DNA from: JAOADN01 sp049323795
Lineage (GTDB): Bacteria > Pseudomonadota > Alphaproteobacteria > Rhodobacterales > Rhodobacteraceae
DNA: 49,563 bases
Assembly: GCA_049323795.1 (NCBI GenBank)
Contig: JBMOOH010000057.1
Location: 1-49,563, forward strand
Reading direction: 5' to 3'
The position numbers and the translations under genes were made by a program. The notes beneath the pieces were generated by a model, which was given only the letters and a program-made list of their open reading frames with translations, was not told the DNA's origin and made no database searches. This document shows positions 32,217 to 40,388 of this stretch, piece by piece (the stretch's first letter is position 1; every line of letters starts with the position of its first letter).

Positions 32217-33173
32217 ATGACCGCGCCGGAGACGCAGATCGAGGCGCGCGAGAGTGGCAGCCCGACGCTGAGGGCGGCGGGGCTGGTGCTCGTCTACGCG
32301 ATGGCCATCGGTTTCACCGACAACTTCGTGCGGGTGATCGCGGGGGATATCGGCCTCTGGCAGTTCCATGCGATGCGGAGCGCGATGGCGCTGCCGATGC
32401 TCATGCTTGCCGTGCCGCTCTTCGGACTGTCCTTGCGGCCCCGGCGCTGGGCCGGCGTGGTGGCGCGGAGCCTCGTCCAGGGCACCGCGATGGTCATCTA
32501 CTTCGGCTGCCTCGCGTTCCTGCCCGTCGCGGTCGTGGCGGCGGGGCTGTTCACCGCGCCGATCTTCGTCCTGATCCTGTCGCGCTTTGCCTTCGGGCAC
32601 CGGATCGGACCGGTCCGCATCATCGCGGTGATCCTCGGCTTCGCGGGCGTCCTGCTGGTCCTCGGCCCCGGGGCGGGCGCGTCGGTGCCGGGGCCGGTGG
32701 CGGCGCTCCCTGTCCTCGCCGGCGCGCTCTATGCCCTGGGGAACCTTGCGACGCGGGAATGGTGCGCGGGCGAGACGGCCGAGACGCTGCTGGCCGGGTT
32801 CTTCACGGCGCTCGGGGTGTTCGGGCTGATCGGGATCGCGGTGATCGCGGCGGTTGAGCCCGCGGTGCCGGAGGGGCCGGCAAGCTTCGTCCTGAAGGGG
32901 CTCGCCATGCCGGGGCCCACGGCGATGTTCTGGGTCTTCATGCAGGCACTCCTGTCGCTGATCGGCGTCGGCATGGTCGTCCGGGCCTACCAGATCGCGG
33001 AGGCGACACGGGTGGCGGTGTTCGAATACGTGATCCTGCCCGCAAGCGCGTTCTGGGGCTGGGTGATCTGGGGCGAGACGCTGGGTGTCTCGGCGATGGC
33101 GGGGATGGTCCTGATCGCGGCCGCGGGGACGGTGATCGCGATGCGGGGGCAGGGTAAGGCGCAGATGGCCTGA
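32217..33173 (+). CDS. DMT-family (EamA) transporter
   Basis: A 318-aa protein with about ten hydrophobic segments arranged as two EamA repeats (about 20-150 and 160-305). AAGLVLVYAMAIGFTDNFVRVIA starts the first and RVAVFEYVILPASAFWGWVIWGETLGVSAMAGMVLIAAAGTVI ends the second, with the WGE and G-rich motifs of the family. Probable metabolite exporter; substrate unknown. ATG at 32217 after GGGAGAACGGGC. It ends 34 bp before the convergent fad gene. Confidence 0.87.
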   Translation: MTAPETQIEARESGSPTLRAAGLVLVYAMAIGFTDNFVRVIAGDIGLWQFHAMRSAMALPMLMLAVPLFGLSLRPRRWAGVVARSLVQGTAMVIYFGCLAFLPVAVVAAGLFTAPIFVLILSRFAFGHRIGPVRIIAVILGFAGVLLVLGPGAGASVPGPVAALPVLAGALYALGNLATREWCAGETAETLLAGFFTALGVFGLIGIAVIAAVEPAVPEGPASFVLKGLAMPGPTAMFWVFMQALLSLIGVGMVVRAYQIAEATRVAVFEYVILPASAFWGWVIWGETLGVSAMAGMVLIAAAGTVIAMRGQGKAQMA

Positions 33174-33207
33174 GGCGCGGGCGGGCGGGCGGATTGCCCT
33201 GCTGCCG

Positions 33208-35409
33208 TCACGCGGCCTTTGCCGCCGTGCCGAAGCGCCCGTAGAAGCTCTGGCCCGTCGCCGCCACGTCGCGGAGGAGCTTCGGCGCATCGAACCGCTT
33301 CCCGAACCGCCCGGTCAGCGCCTCGCAGATCGCGACCGCGCGGGCCGCGCCGACGATGTCGAGCCAGCCGAAGGGCCCGCCCGACCAGGGCGCGAAACCC
33401 CAGCCGAGGATCGCGCCGACGTCGCCTTCGCGGATGTCGGTCAGGACGCCCTCTTCCAGCGCGCGCACCGCCTCCAGCACCTGTGACAGGAGCAGGCGCT
33501 GCTGGACGGTCGCCGGATCGGGTTGCACTTTCGCGACTTTCCAATGCGAAGAAAGCCCCTCCCAAAGGCCAAGTCTTTGACCTTTCTCGTCATAGGCGTA
33601 GAAACCCGCCTTCGCCTTGCGCCCCAGCCGTCCGGCATCGGCCATTGCGAAGAGAACCGCGTCCACTGCGCCGTCCGGGTAGCTGTCGCCCATCGCGGCC
33701 CTGGTCGCCCTGGCGATCTTCACCCCCAGGTCGATCGAGGTTTCGTCCACCAGTTGCAGGGGCCCGAGCGGCATTCCGACGAGCTTGGCCGCGTTCTCGA
33801 CGAGCGCCGGCTCCACCCCCTCGGCCACCATGCGGATGCCTTCGTTGATGTAGGGGATGATGCAGCGGTTGGCGTAGAAGAAGCGTGAGTCGTTGACGAC
33901 GATGGGCGTCTTGCGGAGCTGGCGCACGAAGTCGAGCGCCTTGGCGACCGCGACTTCGCCCGTCCCTTTCCCCCGGATGATCTCGACGAGGTTCATCTTG
34001 TCGACCGGGCTGAAGAAGTGGATGCCGATGAACTGCGCGGGCCGCCCGGATGCGGTGGCGAGGCTGGTGATCGGCAGCGTCGAGGTGTTCGTCGCGAAGA
34101 TCGCGGATCCGGGGATCGCCGCCTCGGCCCGTGCCGTCACCTCGGCCTTGACCTTCGGATCCTCGAACACCGCCTCGACCACCAGATCGACGTCCGAAAG
34201 CGCGGCGTAGTCGGTCGCGGGCAGGATCCGGGCGAGGGTCTCGGCCTTCTTCTCAGGCGTGGTCCGCCCGCGCTGGAGCTCCCTGGTCAGCAGATCTTCG
34301 GAGTGGGCCTTGCCCCGGTCCGCTGCATCCAGGGTCGTGTCGATGAGCACCACCTCGATCCCCGCCATCGCGGCAACATGGGCGATGCCCGCCCCCATCA
34401 TGCCCGCCCCGAGGACACCCAGGCGCTTCACCGACTGGTCGGGCACCTTCGGGCGGTTCGCGCCCTTTTCCAGCGCCTCCTTGTTGACGAAGAGCGAGCG
34501 GATCATGGCGGAGGACGAGGGGTTCATCAGGACATGGGTGAACCAGCGCGCCTCGATCTTGAGTGCCGTGTCGAAGGGGACGAGCGCCCCTTCGTAGACG
34601 GCCGAGAGAAGCGCCTTGGCCGCCGGGTAGACGCCCTGCGTCTTGCCCAGCACCATCGCCGAGGCGCCGACGAAGGTCATGTAGCCCGCCGGGTGATAGG
34701 GCGCGCCGCCGGGCATCCTGTAGTCCGTGCGGTCCCAGGGCTTCACCAGGTCGGCCGCGGTGGCGGAGCGCACCCAGTCCTTCGCACGGGAGAGGAGGGC
34801 GCCAGGCGCGACGACCTCGTCGATCAGGCCGCCGGCCTTGGCGGACTTGGGGTCCGAAAGCCTGCCTTCGAGCAGGAAGGGCGCGGCACCCAGGGGGCCG
34901 AGTTTGCGGACAAGCCGCGTGGTGCCGCCGGCGCCGGGGAAGATGCCGACGCGGATCTCGGGAAGGCCGATCTTGGCCCCGGGTTTCTCGGCCGCGAAGA
35001 TGCGGTGGCAGGCGAGCGGGATTTCGAGCCCGATGCCGAGCGCCGTGCCGGGGAGGGCGGCGGCGATGGGTTTTCCGCCCTTGAGTGTCTTCGGGTCCAT
35101 CCCGGCGCGCTCGATCTTCCTGAGGAAGGCGTGCGTCCGCATGATCCCCTCGAAGAGGCCGCGCGCGGGGTCGTCGCCCGCCTCGTCGCGCATCCGGGCG
35201 AGGATGTTGAGGTCCATGCCGCCGGCGAAATCCTTCTTGGCCGACGTGAGCACGATCCCCTTCACGGCAGGGTCGGCGAGAGCCTGGTCGACCAGCGCCT
35301 CGAGTTCGGCGAAGCCTTCGAAGCTCATCACGTTCATCGAGCGGCCGGGGACGTCCCAGGTGATGGTGGCGACGCCATCGGCATCGGTGACAAGGGTGAA
35401 GTCGGGCAT
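33208..35409 (-). CDS. Fused enoyl-CoA hydratase / 3-hydroxyacyl-CoA dehydrogenase (FadB/FadJ type)
   Basis: A 733-aa multifunctional beta-oxidation enzyme. The N-terminal crotonase domain (about 1-190) has LGIGLEIPLACHR and IGLPEIRVGIFPGAGGTTRL with the two catalytic glutamates. The NAD-binding domain starts near 325 with RLGVLGAGMMGAGIAHVAAMAG, and FATNTSTLPITSLA and IHFFSPVDKMNLVEII (catalytic His) follow; two C-terminal HADH helical domains complete it, with LGWGFAPWSGGPFGWLDIVG. The start at 35409 has GGAGAAG 5 nt upstream. Located after fadA-like thiolase and a cupin in one reverse-strand operon. Confidence 0.95.
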   Translation of the reverse strand: MPDFTLVTDADGVATITWDVPGRSMNVMSFEGFAELEALVDQALADPAVKGIVLTSAKKDFAGGMDLNILARMRDEAGDDPARGLFEGIMRTHAFLRKIERAGMDPKTLKGGKPIAAALPGTALGIGLEIPLACHRIFAAEKPGAKIGLPEIRVGIFPGAGGTTRLVRKLGPLGAAPFLLEGRLSDPKSAKAGGLIDEVVAPGALLSRAKDWVRSATAADLVKPWDRTDYRMPGGAPYHPAGYMTFVGASAMVLGKTQGVYPAAKALLSAVYEGALVPFDTALKIEARWFTHVLMNPSSSAMIRSLFVNKEALEKGANRPKVPDQSVKRLGVLGAGMMGAGIAHVAAMAGIEVVLIDTTLDAADRGKAHSEDLLTRELQRGRTTPEKKAETLARILPATDYAALSDVDLVVEAVFEDPKVKAEVTARAEAAIPGSAIFATNTSTLPITSLATASGRPAQFIGIHFFSPVDKMNLVEIIRGKGTGEVAVAKALDFVRQLRKTPIVVNDSRFFYANRCIIPYINEGIRMVAEGVEPALVENAAKLVGMPLGPLQLVDETSIDLGVKIARATRAAMGDSYPDGAVDAVLFAMADAGRLGRKAKAGFYAYDEKGQRLGLWEGLSSHWKVAKVQPDPATVQQRLLLSQVLEAVRALEEGVLTDIREGDVGAILGWGFAPWSGGPFGWLDIVGAARAVAICEALTGRFGKRFDAPKLLRDVAATGQSFYGRFGTAAKAA

Positions 35410-35469
35410 CGCGTCTTCTCCATCAGGGGGGCACGGCGGCGGTCAGGAGTGGCCGTCGCCGCGCCGGGA

Positions 35470-35940
35470 TCACCGCACGCCGGTCCAGGGCGAGCCGTCG
35501 CGGTAGGTGAAGGTGGGCTTGCCGCCCTCGATCTCGATCCGGAAGTCGTGGTCGGAGTAATGCGCGACCTCGGACTTCGCGCGGGTGCCGACGACGAGGA
35601 ACTTCGCCACCCTGTCGCTGCGGTTGAGGAAGCAGTGGCCGTTCGTGCTGCCCGCCGGGAAGGCCGCGCAGTCGCCCGGGCGCATGAGGCATTCGCCCTC
35701 GTCCTGCACCAGCACGCATTCGCCTTCCGTCACCATGACGAACTCGTCCTCGTTCTCGTGCCAGTGGCGCAGGCTGGACCGCGCGCCGGGTTCGAGCATG
35801 ACGAGGTTCGCGCCGAACTGGGTGAGGCCGCCCGCGTCGCCGAGGCGGAGCGAGGAGCGGCCCTCGACCATGCCGGCATAGGGCTCGGGGTAGATCGAGC
35901 CGGTGCGGGGGGTGATCTTCGACTGGTCGATGACGGGCAT
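35470..35940 (-). CDS. Cupin-domain protein
   Basis: A 156-aa single-domain cupin. Motif 1 is LRHWHENEDEFVMVTEGECVLV (HxHx4E ligands) and motif 2 GDCAAFPAGSTNGHCFLN (final His). It lies 3 bp after the thiolase and before the FadB-like gene, so it is translated in the middle of a beta-oxidation operon. Reaction unknown; it resembles small Rhodobacterales cupins with a C-terminal DHDFRIEIEGGKPTFTYRDGSPW tail. It could be an isomerase, a dioxygenase or a sensing protein. Confidence 0.87.
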   Translation of the reverse strand: MPVIDQSKITPRTGSIYPEPYAGMVEGRSSLRLGDAGGLTQFGANLVMLEPGARSSLRHWHENEDEFVMVTEGECVLVQDEGECLMRPGDCAAFPAGSTNGHCFLNRSDRVAKFLVVGTRAKSEVAHYSDHDFRIEIEGGKPTFTYRDGSPWTGVR

Positions 35941-35943
35941 CGT

Positions 35944-37155
35944 TCAGATCCTTTCGAGAATGGTCGCCACCCCCATGCCGGAGGCGACGCAGAGCGTGGC
36001 GAGCCCGGTGCCCTTGCTGGAGCGCTCGAGCTCGTCAAGGAGCGTGCCGAGGATCATCGCCCCCGTCGCGCCGAGCGGGTGGCCCATGGCGATGGCACCG
36101 CCGTTCACGTTGACGCGCCCGTGGTCCACGTCGAAGGCCTGCATGAAGCGGATTACGACCGACGCGAAGGCCTCGTTGACCTCGAAGAGGTCGATGTCGC
36201 GGATCGACATGCCCGAATCCCTCAGGATCTTCTCGGTCACCGGCACCGGCCCGGTCAGCATGATCGTCGGATCGGTCCCGATCTTCGCCGTCGCGCGGAT
36301 GCGGGCGCGGGGCTTCAGCCCGTGCACCGCGCCGAATGCGCGGGTGCCGATCAGCACGGCCGCCGCGCCGTCGACGATGCCGGAGGAGTTCCCGGCATGG
36401 TGGATGTGCGCGATCCGCTCGAGGTGGGGATACTTCATGATCGCCACCCTGTCGAAGCCGGGCATGACCTCGCCCATGTCCCTGAAGGCGGGCTTCAGCG
36501 CGCCGAGCGCCTGCATGTCGGTGCCGGGGCGCATGTATTCGTCATTGGCGAGGATCGTGAGGCCGTTCTGGTCCGTCACCGGGACGATCGACTTCACGAA
36601 ACGTCCCTCTTTCCAGGCGGTCGCCGCGCGTTTCTGCGACTCGACGGCGAGCAGGTCGGCGTCGTCGCGGCCGATCCCGTATTCGGTGGCGATGAGGTCG
36701 GCGCTGATGCCCTGCGGCACGAAATAGGTCTTCATGGCAAGCGAGGGATCGACGGCGATGGCCGCGCCGTCCGACCCCATCGGCACGCGCCCCATCATCT
36801 CGACCCCGCCCGCGATGTAGGCCTCGCCCGCGCCGCCCCGGACCTGGTTCGCGGCCAAGTTCACGGCCTCGAGGCCGGAGGCACAGAAGCGGTTGATCGA
36901 CACACCGGGGATCGCCTCGTCGAGGTCCGACAGCAGCACCGCCGACCGGGCGAGGCAGCCGCCCTGTTCTCCCACCTGCGTGACGTTGCCCCAGATCACG
37001 TCCTCGATCGCGTGGCCCGAAAGGTTGTTCCTCTCCCTGACCGCGTTCAGGATCTTGGCCGAGAGCGACACCGCCGTGACTTCGTGCAGGCTTCCGTCGG
37101 CGCGGCCCTTGCCGCGGGGGGATCGGACGGCGTCGTAGATGAAGGCGTCGGTCAT
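35944..37155 (-). CDS. Acetyl-CoA C-acyltransferase (thiolase)
   Basis: A 403-aa thiolase completing beta-oxidation. The acylation Cys is in GGCLARSAVLLS near residue 72, RFCASGLEAVNLAANQVRGG follows near 95-115, NVNGGAIAMGHPLGATGAMI near 350 carries the catalytic His, and LCVASGMGVATILERI the second Cys. GGAGAG is about 6 nt before the ATG at 37155. It is likely FadA-like by context with the hydratase/dehydrogenase. The start overlaps a stop codon of the damaged upstream GST frame (TGATG). Confidence 0.94.
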   Translation of the reverse strand: MTDAFIYDAVRSPRGKGRADGSLHEVTAVSLSAKILNAVRERNNLSGHAIEDVIWGNVTQVGEQGGCLARSAVLLSDLDEAIPGVSINRFCASGLEAVNLAANQVRGGAGEAYIAGGVEMMGRVPMGSDGAAIAVDPSLAMKTYFVPQGISADLIATEYGIGRDDADLLAVESQKRAATAWKEGRFVKSIVPVTDQNGLTILANDEYMRPGTDMQALGALKPAFRDMGEVMPGFDRVAIMKYPHLERIAHIHHAGNSSGIVDGAAAVLIGTRAFGAVHGLKPRARIRATAKIGTDPTIMLTGPVPVTEKILRDSGMSIRDIDLFEVNEAFASVVIRFMQAFDVDHGRVNVNGGAIAMGHPLGATGAMILGTLLDELERSSKGTGLATLCVASGMGVATILERI

Positions 37156-37391
37156 CGGTCTCTCCGTTCAGGCGCCTTCCGCGGCCTGCTCCGGGGGGCC
37201 ACGGCATCAGGCCGCAGGGGTGCTTCCAGCCCTCGATCACGGCGATGCGGGCCAGCCGCCCCGCGTGCAGCCGGAAGTTCATCATAGCAGAGATAGCCGC
37301 AGAGCGAGCGGTCCGCGACCGTGACCTCACGTCCGGCGACCCGGTTGCGGGTGGACAGGTGGCCGTCGCGGAGCGCCCAGGCCGATTTCAG
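37152..37391 (-). pseudogene. Broken glutathione S-transferase C-terminal remnant
   Basis: On the reverse strand, 37391-37278 reads LKSAWALRDGHLSTRN then RVAGREVTVADRSLCGYLCYDE, close to the GST C-terminal domain pattern (DGHLATRDWVAGPEVTVADxSLCGYL). After a frameshift near 37277 another frame (to about 37202) reads GRLARIAVIEGWKHPCGLMP, as in GSTs ending xRIxALPGWKHPYDLMPG. About 7 residues seem missing at the break and several conserved residues are altered. The upstream part is lost in low-quality sequence next to the N gap. It may be a real pseudogene or an intact gene damaged by base-calling errors. Confidence 0.55.
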
Positions 37392-37469
37392 GCGGTTCCT
37401 TTCCCTGTACCCCGAGGGCAGGGCCGCAAGCGGGGGCGGAGCGGGGAAGTGAAATCCTCTGATGGAGGC

Positions 37470-37685
37470 GATCACGGAGGGTGAGGGAGCGGGGGGTGGG
37501 GGAGGGGGGGGGGTTGGGGGCGGCCCGGCGGCGGACCACCTCGCCGCTGCGCCAGCAGGATCGGCATGGTGGCGCTGGTATGCCGCGGCCACGCACTGGA
37601 GGAAGTGATCGGCGNNNNNNNNNNGGGTTTTATCTCCCCCTGGGGGGGGGTGGGGGGGGGGGGGGGGGGGGTGGGGGGGGGTGTC
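37470..37685. other. Assembly gap (10 N at 37615-37624) flanked by poly-G sequence
   Basis: Ten N at 37615-37624 mark a scaffold join. On both sides the sequence degenerates into long G runs with scattered T (roughly 37484-37520 and 37640-37682). This looks like the poly-G artefact of two-colour Illumina reads, not biological sequence. Any feature called here is unreliable; the true gap size is unknown. Confidence 0.85.
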
Positions 37686-37702
37686 TGCCCCCGCGCCCCC
37701 GA

Positions 37703-37874
37703 GGATACTTGGACCAGGATGAAGCGCGTTAGGGGTTTGCTAACCGTGCCTGCGCAGGATGACCGGGCGGTACAGGCTGGGAAGCCGATGACCGCCCAAG
37801 GTGAAGCCCTGTCCCGCGTGTGATCGCGGGACAGGGTGATCGCCTTTCCCCTTCATCTTGGCGCAAGTATCCCG
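37703..37874. repeat. Intergenic element with 22-bp inverted ends
   Basis: GGATACTTGGACCAGGATGAAG at 37703-37724 reappears inverted at about 37851-37872 with 3 mismatches. From memory, sequences of this kind (GAGGATA-TTGG-CCA-GATGAAG) are common between genes in Rhodobacterales. The 126-bp interior has the hairpin listed at 37807. No ORF is supported. Confidence 0.65.
37807..37836. other. Perfect 12-bp hairpin
   Basis: CCCTGTCCCGCG and CGCGGGACAGGG pair fully around a TGTGAT loop. It lies inside the intergenic element, upstream of the thiolase side and downstream of the RHH-like gene on the reverse strand. No U-tract, so it may stabilise or punctuate the fad transcript. Confidence 0.6.
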
Positions 37875-37881
37875 GGGAGGT

Positions 37882-37904
37882 CCGGAGGGGCAGCGCCCCT
37901 CCGG
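37882..37904. terminator. 10-bp GC hairpin directly after the RHH-like gene
   Basis: CCGGAGGGGC and GCCCCTCCGG pair around a 3-nt loop, ending 1 bp from the stop codon of the reverse-strand gene at 37906. No U-run follows, so this may be an attenuator or 3'-end protecting stem rather than a true terminator. Confidence 0.45.
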
Positions 37905-37905
37905 C

Positions 37906-38118
37906 TCATGCCTTCCGCTCCTCCAGCTCCGCCTTGAAGAGCCTGAGGCGGTGGGTGAGGTTCTCGCCGTTGATCACGGACGACCAGTGCTCGAAGAGGA
38001 AGGTCAGCGCCTCGTCGACGCTCAGGCCCGCTTCGGTCGCGAAGCGGGCAAGCGCGCGGTGGGCGTCGTTGGTGATCGCCACCGGGAAGCGGCGGGTGAG
38101 GCGCAGGCGTTTCGGCAT
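37906..38118 (-). CDS. Small RHH-like protein, 70 aa
   Basis: MPKRLRLTRRFPVAITNDAHRALARFATEAGLSVDEALTFLFEHW begins with a basic strand (RLTRRFPVAIT) followed by two helices, the layout of ribbon-helix-helix DNA-binding proteins; the C-terminal helix (LTHRLRLFKAELEERKA) is basic. It is 25 bp downstream of the acyl-CoA dehydrogenase and probably co-transcribed. A regulatory role for the fad genes is a guess; no toxin partner is adjacent. Confidence 0.75.
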   Translation of the reverse strand: MPKRLRLTRRFPVAITNDAHRALARFATEAGLSVDEALTFLFEHWSSVINGENLTHRLRLFKAELEERKA

Positions 38119-38143
38119 TCCGGGTCTCCCTGTCCGGAAAACC

Positions 38144-39922
38144 CTAGAACGCCTCGGCCGCGAGCGCCATGACCGTGGCCGGACCCGAGCGGATGCGGGC
38201 GAGGTGGAGCGCGGTCGCGGGAAGCTGGCGGGTCATGTAGTGGCGCCCGGTGGCGAGCTTCGTTCTGTGGAACTCGGGGTCGCCCGCGCCCGCGGCCAGC
38301 GCCGCGGAGGACGCCTTCGCCATCCGCGCCCACATCAGCCCGAGGCAGGTATGGCCGAAGAGGTGGAGGAAGTCGGTAGAGCCGGCGAGGGCCGCATCGG
38401 GGGTCTTCATCCCCTGTTCGAGGAAGAACAGGCCCGCCGCCTGAAGGTCTTTCGAGGCCGCCTTGAGCGGTTCGAGGAAGTCTGTCCTGAGCCGCTCGTC
38501 GCCCTCGTTCTCTTTGATGAAGCCCTTCACCATCTCGAAGAACCCGAGCATGTGCCTGCCGCCGTCGGCGCCGAGCTTGCGGCCGACGAGGTCGAGCGCC
38601 TGCACGCCGTTCGCGCCCTCATAGATCATTGCGATCCGGGAATCGCGGACGAACTGGGCCATGCCGTTCTCCTCGATGTAGCCGTGCCCGCCCCACACCT
38701 GCTGGGCGGCGACCGTCACGTCGAAGCCCCTGTCGGTCAGAAAGCCCTTGATGACGGGGGTGAGGAGCGAGATCAGGCCCAGCGCCTGCGCATCGTTCTG
38801 GCGGTGGGCCTTGTCGATCAGCATCGCGCCCCAGAGGGTGAGGGCGCGGGCGCCTTCGAGGAAGGACTTCTGGTCCATCAGGCTGCGGCGGATGTCGGGG
38901 TGGACGATCAGCGGGTCGGCGGGGCCGGTGCGGTTCGCGGGGCCGGTGACCGCGCGGCCCTGGAGGCGGTCGCGGGCATAGGCGGCGGCGTTCTGGTAGG
39001 CGGCCTCGGCCACCGCATAGCCCTGGAGTCCGACGCCGAGGCGGGCCTCGTTCATCATGGTGAACATCGCGCGCATGCCCTTGTGGATCTCGCCCATCAG
39101 GAAGCCCGTCGCGCCGTCGTAGTTCATCACGCAGGTGGCGTTGCCGTGGATGCCCATCTTGTGCTCGATCTTGCCGACCGAGAGCGCGTTGCGGTTGCCG
39201 GGCGAGCCGTCCGGGTTCGGCAGGAACTTCGGCACGATGAAGAGCGAGATACCCTTCGTGCCCTCGCCGCCGCCGGGAGCTTTCGCGAGGACGAGGTGAA
39301 CGATGTTCCCGGCGAGGTCATGGTCGCCCGCCGAGATGAAGATCTTCTGCCCGGCGATCCTGTAGGTGCCATCCGGGTGCGGCTCGGCCCTGGTGCGGAT
39401 CATCCCGAGGTCGGTCCCGGCTTGGGGCTCGGTCAGGTTCATCGTGCCGGTCCAGTCGAGCGCGACCATCTTCGGCAGGTAGGTTCGCTTCTGGTCCTCG
39501 GACCCGTGGGCGAGGATCGCGCCGATCGCGCCATGGGTCAGGCCCTGGTACATGTTGAAGGCCATGTTGGCCGAGACGAAGATTTCGCCGACTGCGGTGC
39601 CCATGAGGTAGGGCAGGCCCTGCCCGCCGAAGTCCACGGGCAGGTCGAGGCCGTTCCAGCCGCCCTCCTTCAGCTTGCGGAAGGCGTCCGTGAACCCGTC
39701 CGGCGTGTGCACGACCCCGTTCTCAAGCCGGCACCCCTGCCGGTCGCCGACCGCGTTCAGGGGAGCGAGCACGCCGGAGGCGAGCCTGCCCGCCTCGTCG
39801 AGGATCGCCGAGGTGAACGAGGGGTCGAACTCGCCGTAGCCGGGTATGTCCGAGGCCTGGGCCCCGAGCACGTCGTGAAGGACGAAGGCGAGGTCGCGGA
39901 CTGGGGCGGCGTAGGCGGTCAT
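38144..39922 (-). CDS. Acyl-CoA dehydrogenase (long form with C-terminal extension)
   Basis: A 592-aa FAD enzyme catalysing the first step of beta-oxidation. NLTEPQAGTDLGMIRTRA and IAGQKIFISAGDHD near 160-200 bind FAD and substrate, VWGGHGYIEENGMAQFVRDSRIAMIYEGANGVQALDLVGRKL near 435-477 contains the catalytic Glu region (YEGxNxxQ), and a 100-residue C-terminal helical extension marks the Acyl-CoA_dh_C subfamily that includes DmdC. Without pathway context DMSP metabolism is not implied; general fatty acyl-CoA is more likely next to thiolase and FadB. The ATG at 39922 has AAGGAACGAGG upstream. Confidence 0.93.
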   Translation of the reverse strand: MTAYAAPVRDLAFVLHDVLGAQASDIPGYGEFDPSFTSAILDEAGRLASGVLAPLNAVGDRQGCRLENGVVHTPDGFTDAFRKLKEGGWNGLDLPVDFGGQGLPYLMGTAVGEIFVSANMAFNMYQGLTHGAIGAILAHGSEDQKRTYLPKMVALDWTGTMNLTEPQAGTDLGMIRTRAEPHPDGTYRIAGQKIFISAGDHDLAGNIVHLVLAKAPGGGEGTKGISLFIVPKFLPNPDGSPGNRNALSVGKIEHKMGIHGNATCVMNYDGATGFLMGEIHKGMRAMFTMMNEARLGVGLQGYAVAEAAYQNAAAYARDRLQGRAVTGPANRTGPADPLIVHPDIRRSLMDQKSFLEGARALTLWGAMLIDKAHRQNDAQALGLISLLTPVIKGFLTDRGFDVTVAAQQVWGGHGYIEENGMAQFVRDSRIAMIYEGANGVQALDLVGRKLGADGGRHMLGFFEMVKGFIKENEGDERLRTDFLEPLKAASKDLQAAGLFFLEQGMKTPDAALAGSTDFLHLFGHTCLGLMWARMAKASSAALAAGAGDPEFHRTKLATGRHYMTRQLPATALHLARIRSGPATVMALAAEAF

Positions 39923-39938
39923 CTCAACCTCGTTCCTT

Positions 39939-39986
39939 GGGCCCGTTCCCGGGTCCATTCCCGGGCCCGTTCCTGGGCCCGTTGCT
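39939..39986. repeat. Four-copy 12-bp tandem repeat before the acyl-CoA dehydrogenase
   Basis: GGGCCCGTTCCC, GGGTCCATTCCC, GGGCCCGTTCCT and GGGCCCGTTGCT follow one another exactly. They fill most of the 73-bp gap between the MerR-family gene and the acyl-CoA dehydrogenase start, in the leader just upstream of the ribosome site. GGGCCC is itself a palindrome. Confidence 0.85.
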
Positions 39987-39995
39987 CGGCGCGCC

Positions 39996-40388
39996 TCATG
40001 CGGCGGAGGCGCCGGGATTGCCGGGAAGCGCCTCGAATCCGGCGATTTCGCCCCGAAGCGCGGCGATCGTCGCATCGATCGCGGCGCGTTCGTCCAGAAG
40101 CTCGTTCAGCCGCTTGCGCGCGCAGTCGAGAACCTGGCGAAGCTGCGCCGCCGCGCCGCCTTCGGTCTCGTAGAGGTCGAGAAGCCGGCGGATATCCCCG
40201 AGCGGCACGCCGTAGCGCTTGCCCCGCAGGATCAGCTTCAGCCGGGCGCGGTCGCGCCTCGTGAAGAGGCGCTTCTGTCCCTGCCGGATCGGACTGAGAA
40301 GCTCCTTGGCCTCGTAGAAGCGAAGGGCGCGGGGCGTCACGTCGAAGGCCTCGCACATTTCCCGGATCGTCATCGTCTGCTTGCTCAT
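39996..40388 (-). CDS. MerR-family transcriptional regulator (fad-proximal)
   Basis: A 130-aa MerR regulator. The winged helix (MTIREMCEAFDVTPRALRFYEAKELLSPIRQGQKRLFTRRDRARLKLILRGKRYGVPLGDIRRLLDLY) is complete and followed by a dimerisation coiled coil and a short acidic tail without metal-binding cysteines. That rules out a classic metal sensor and suits the fatty-acid/CoA-related MerR group. Start at 40388 (MSKQTM), as an ATG 11 codons earlier lacks a ribosome site. It lies just upstream of the acyl-CoA dehydrogenase on the same strand. Confidence 0.92.
   Translation of the reverse strand: MSKQTMTIREMCEAFDVTPRALRFYEAKELLSPIRQGQKRLFTRRDRARLKLILRGKRYGVPLGDIRRLLDLYETEGGAAAQLRQVLDCARKRLNELLDERAAIDATIAALRGEIAGFEALPGNPGASAA

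Noticed and set aside
34018..37287. A very long forward open frame opposite the FadB-like, cupin and thiolase genes
   Set aside because: Antisense shadow; the reverse-strand genes have full family signatures.
37484..37682. Possible G-quadruplex cluster
   Set aside because: The G runs flank an N gap and have the look of two-colour sequencing artefact, so no biological reading is safe.
37906..38118. Antitoxin of a toxin-antitoxin pair
   Set aside because: RHH-like fold fits an antitoxin, but no toxin-sized partner overlaps or adjoins it.
38144..39922. Assignment as DmdC of DMSP demethylation
   Set aside because: The long-form acyl-CoA dehydrogenase family includes DmdC, but the neighbours are generic beta-oxidation genes and no other dmd gene is present.
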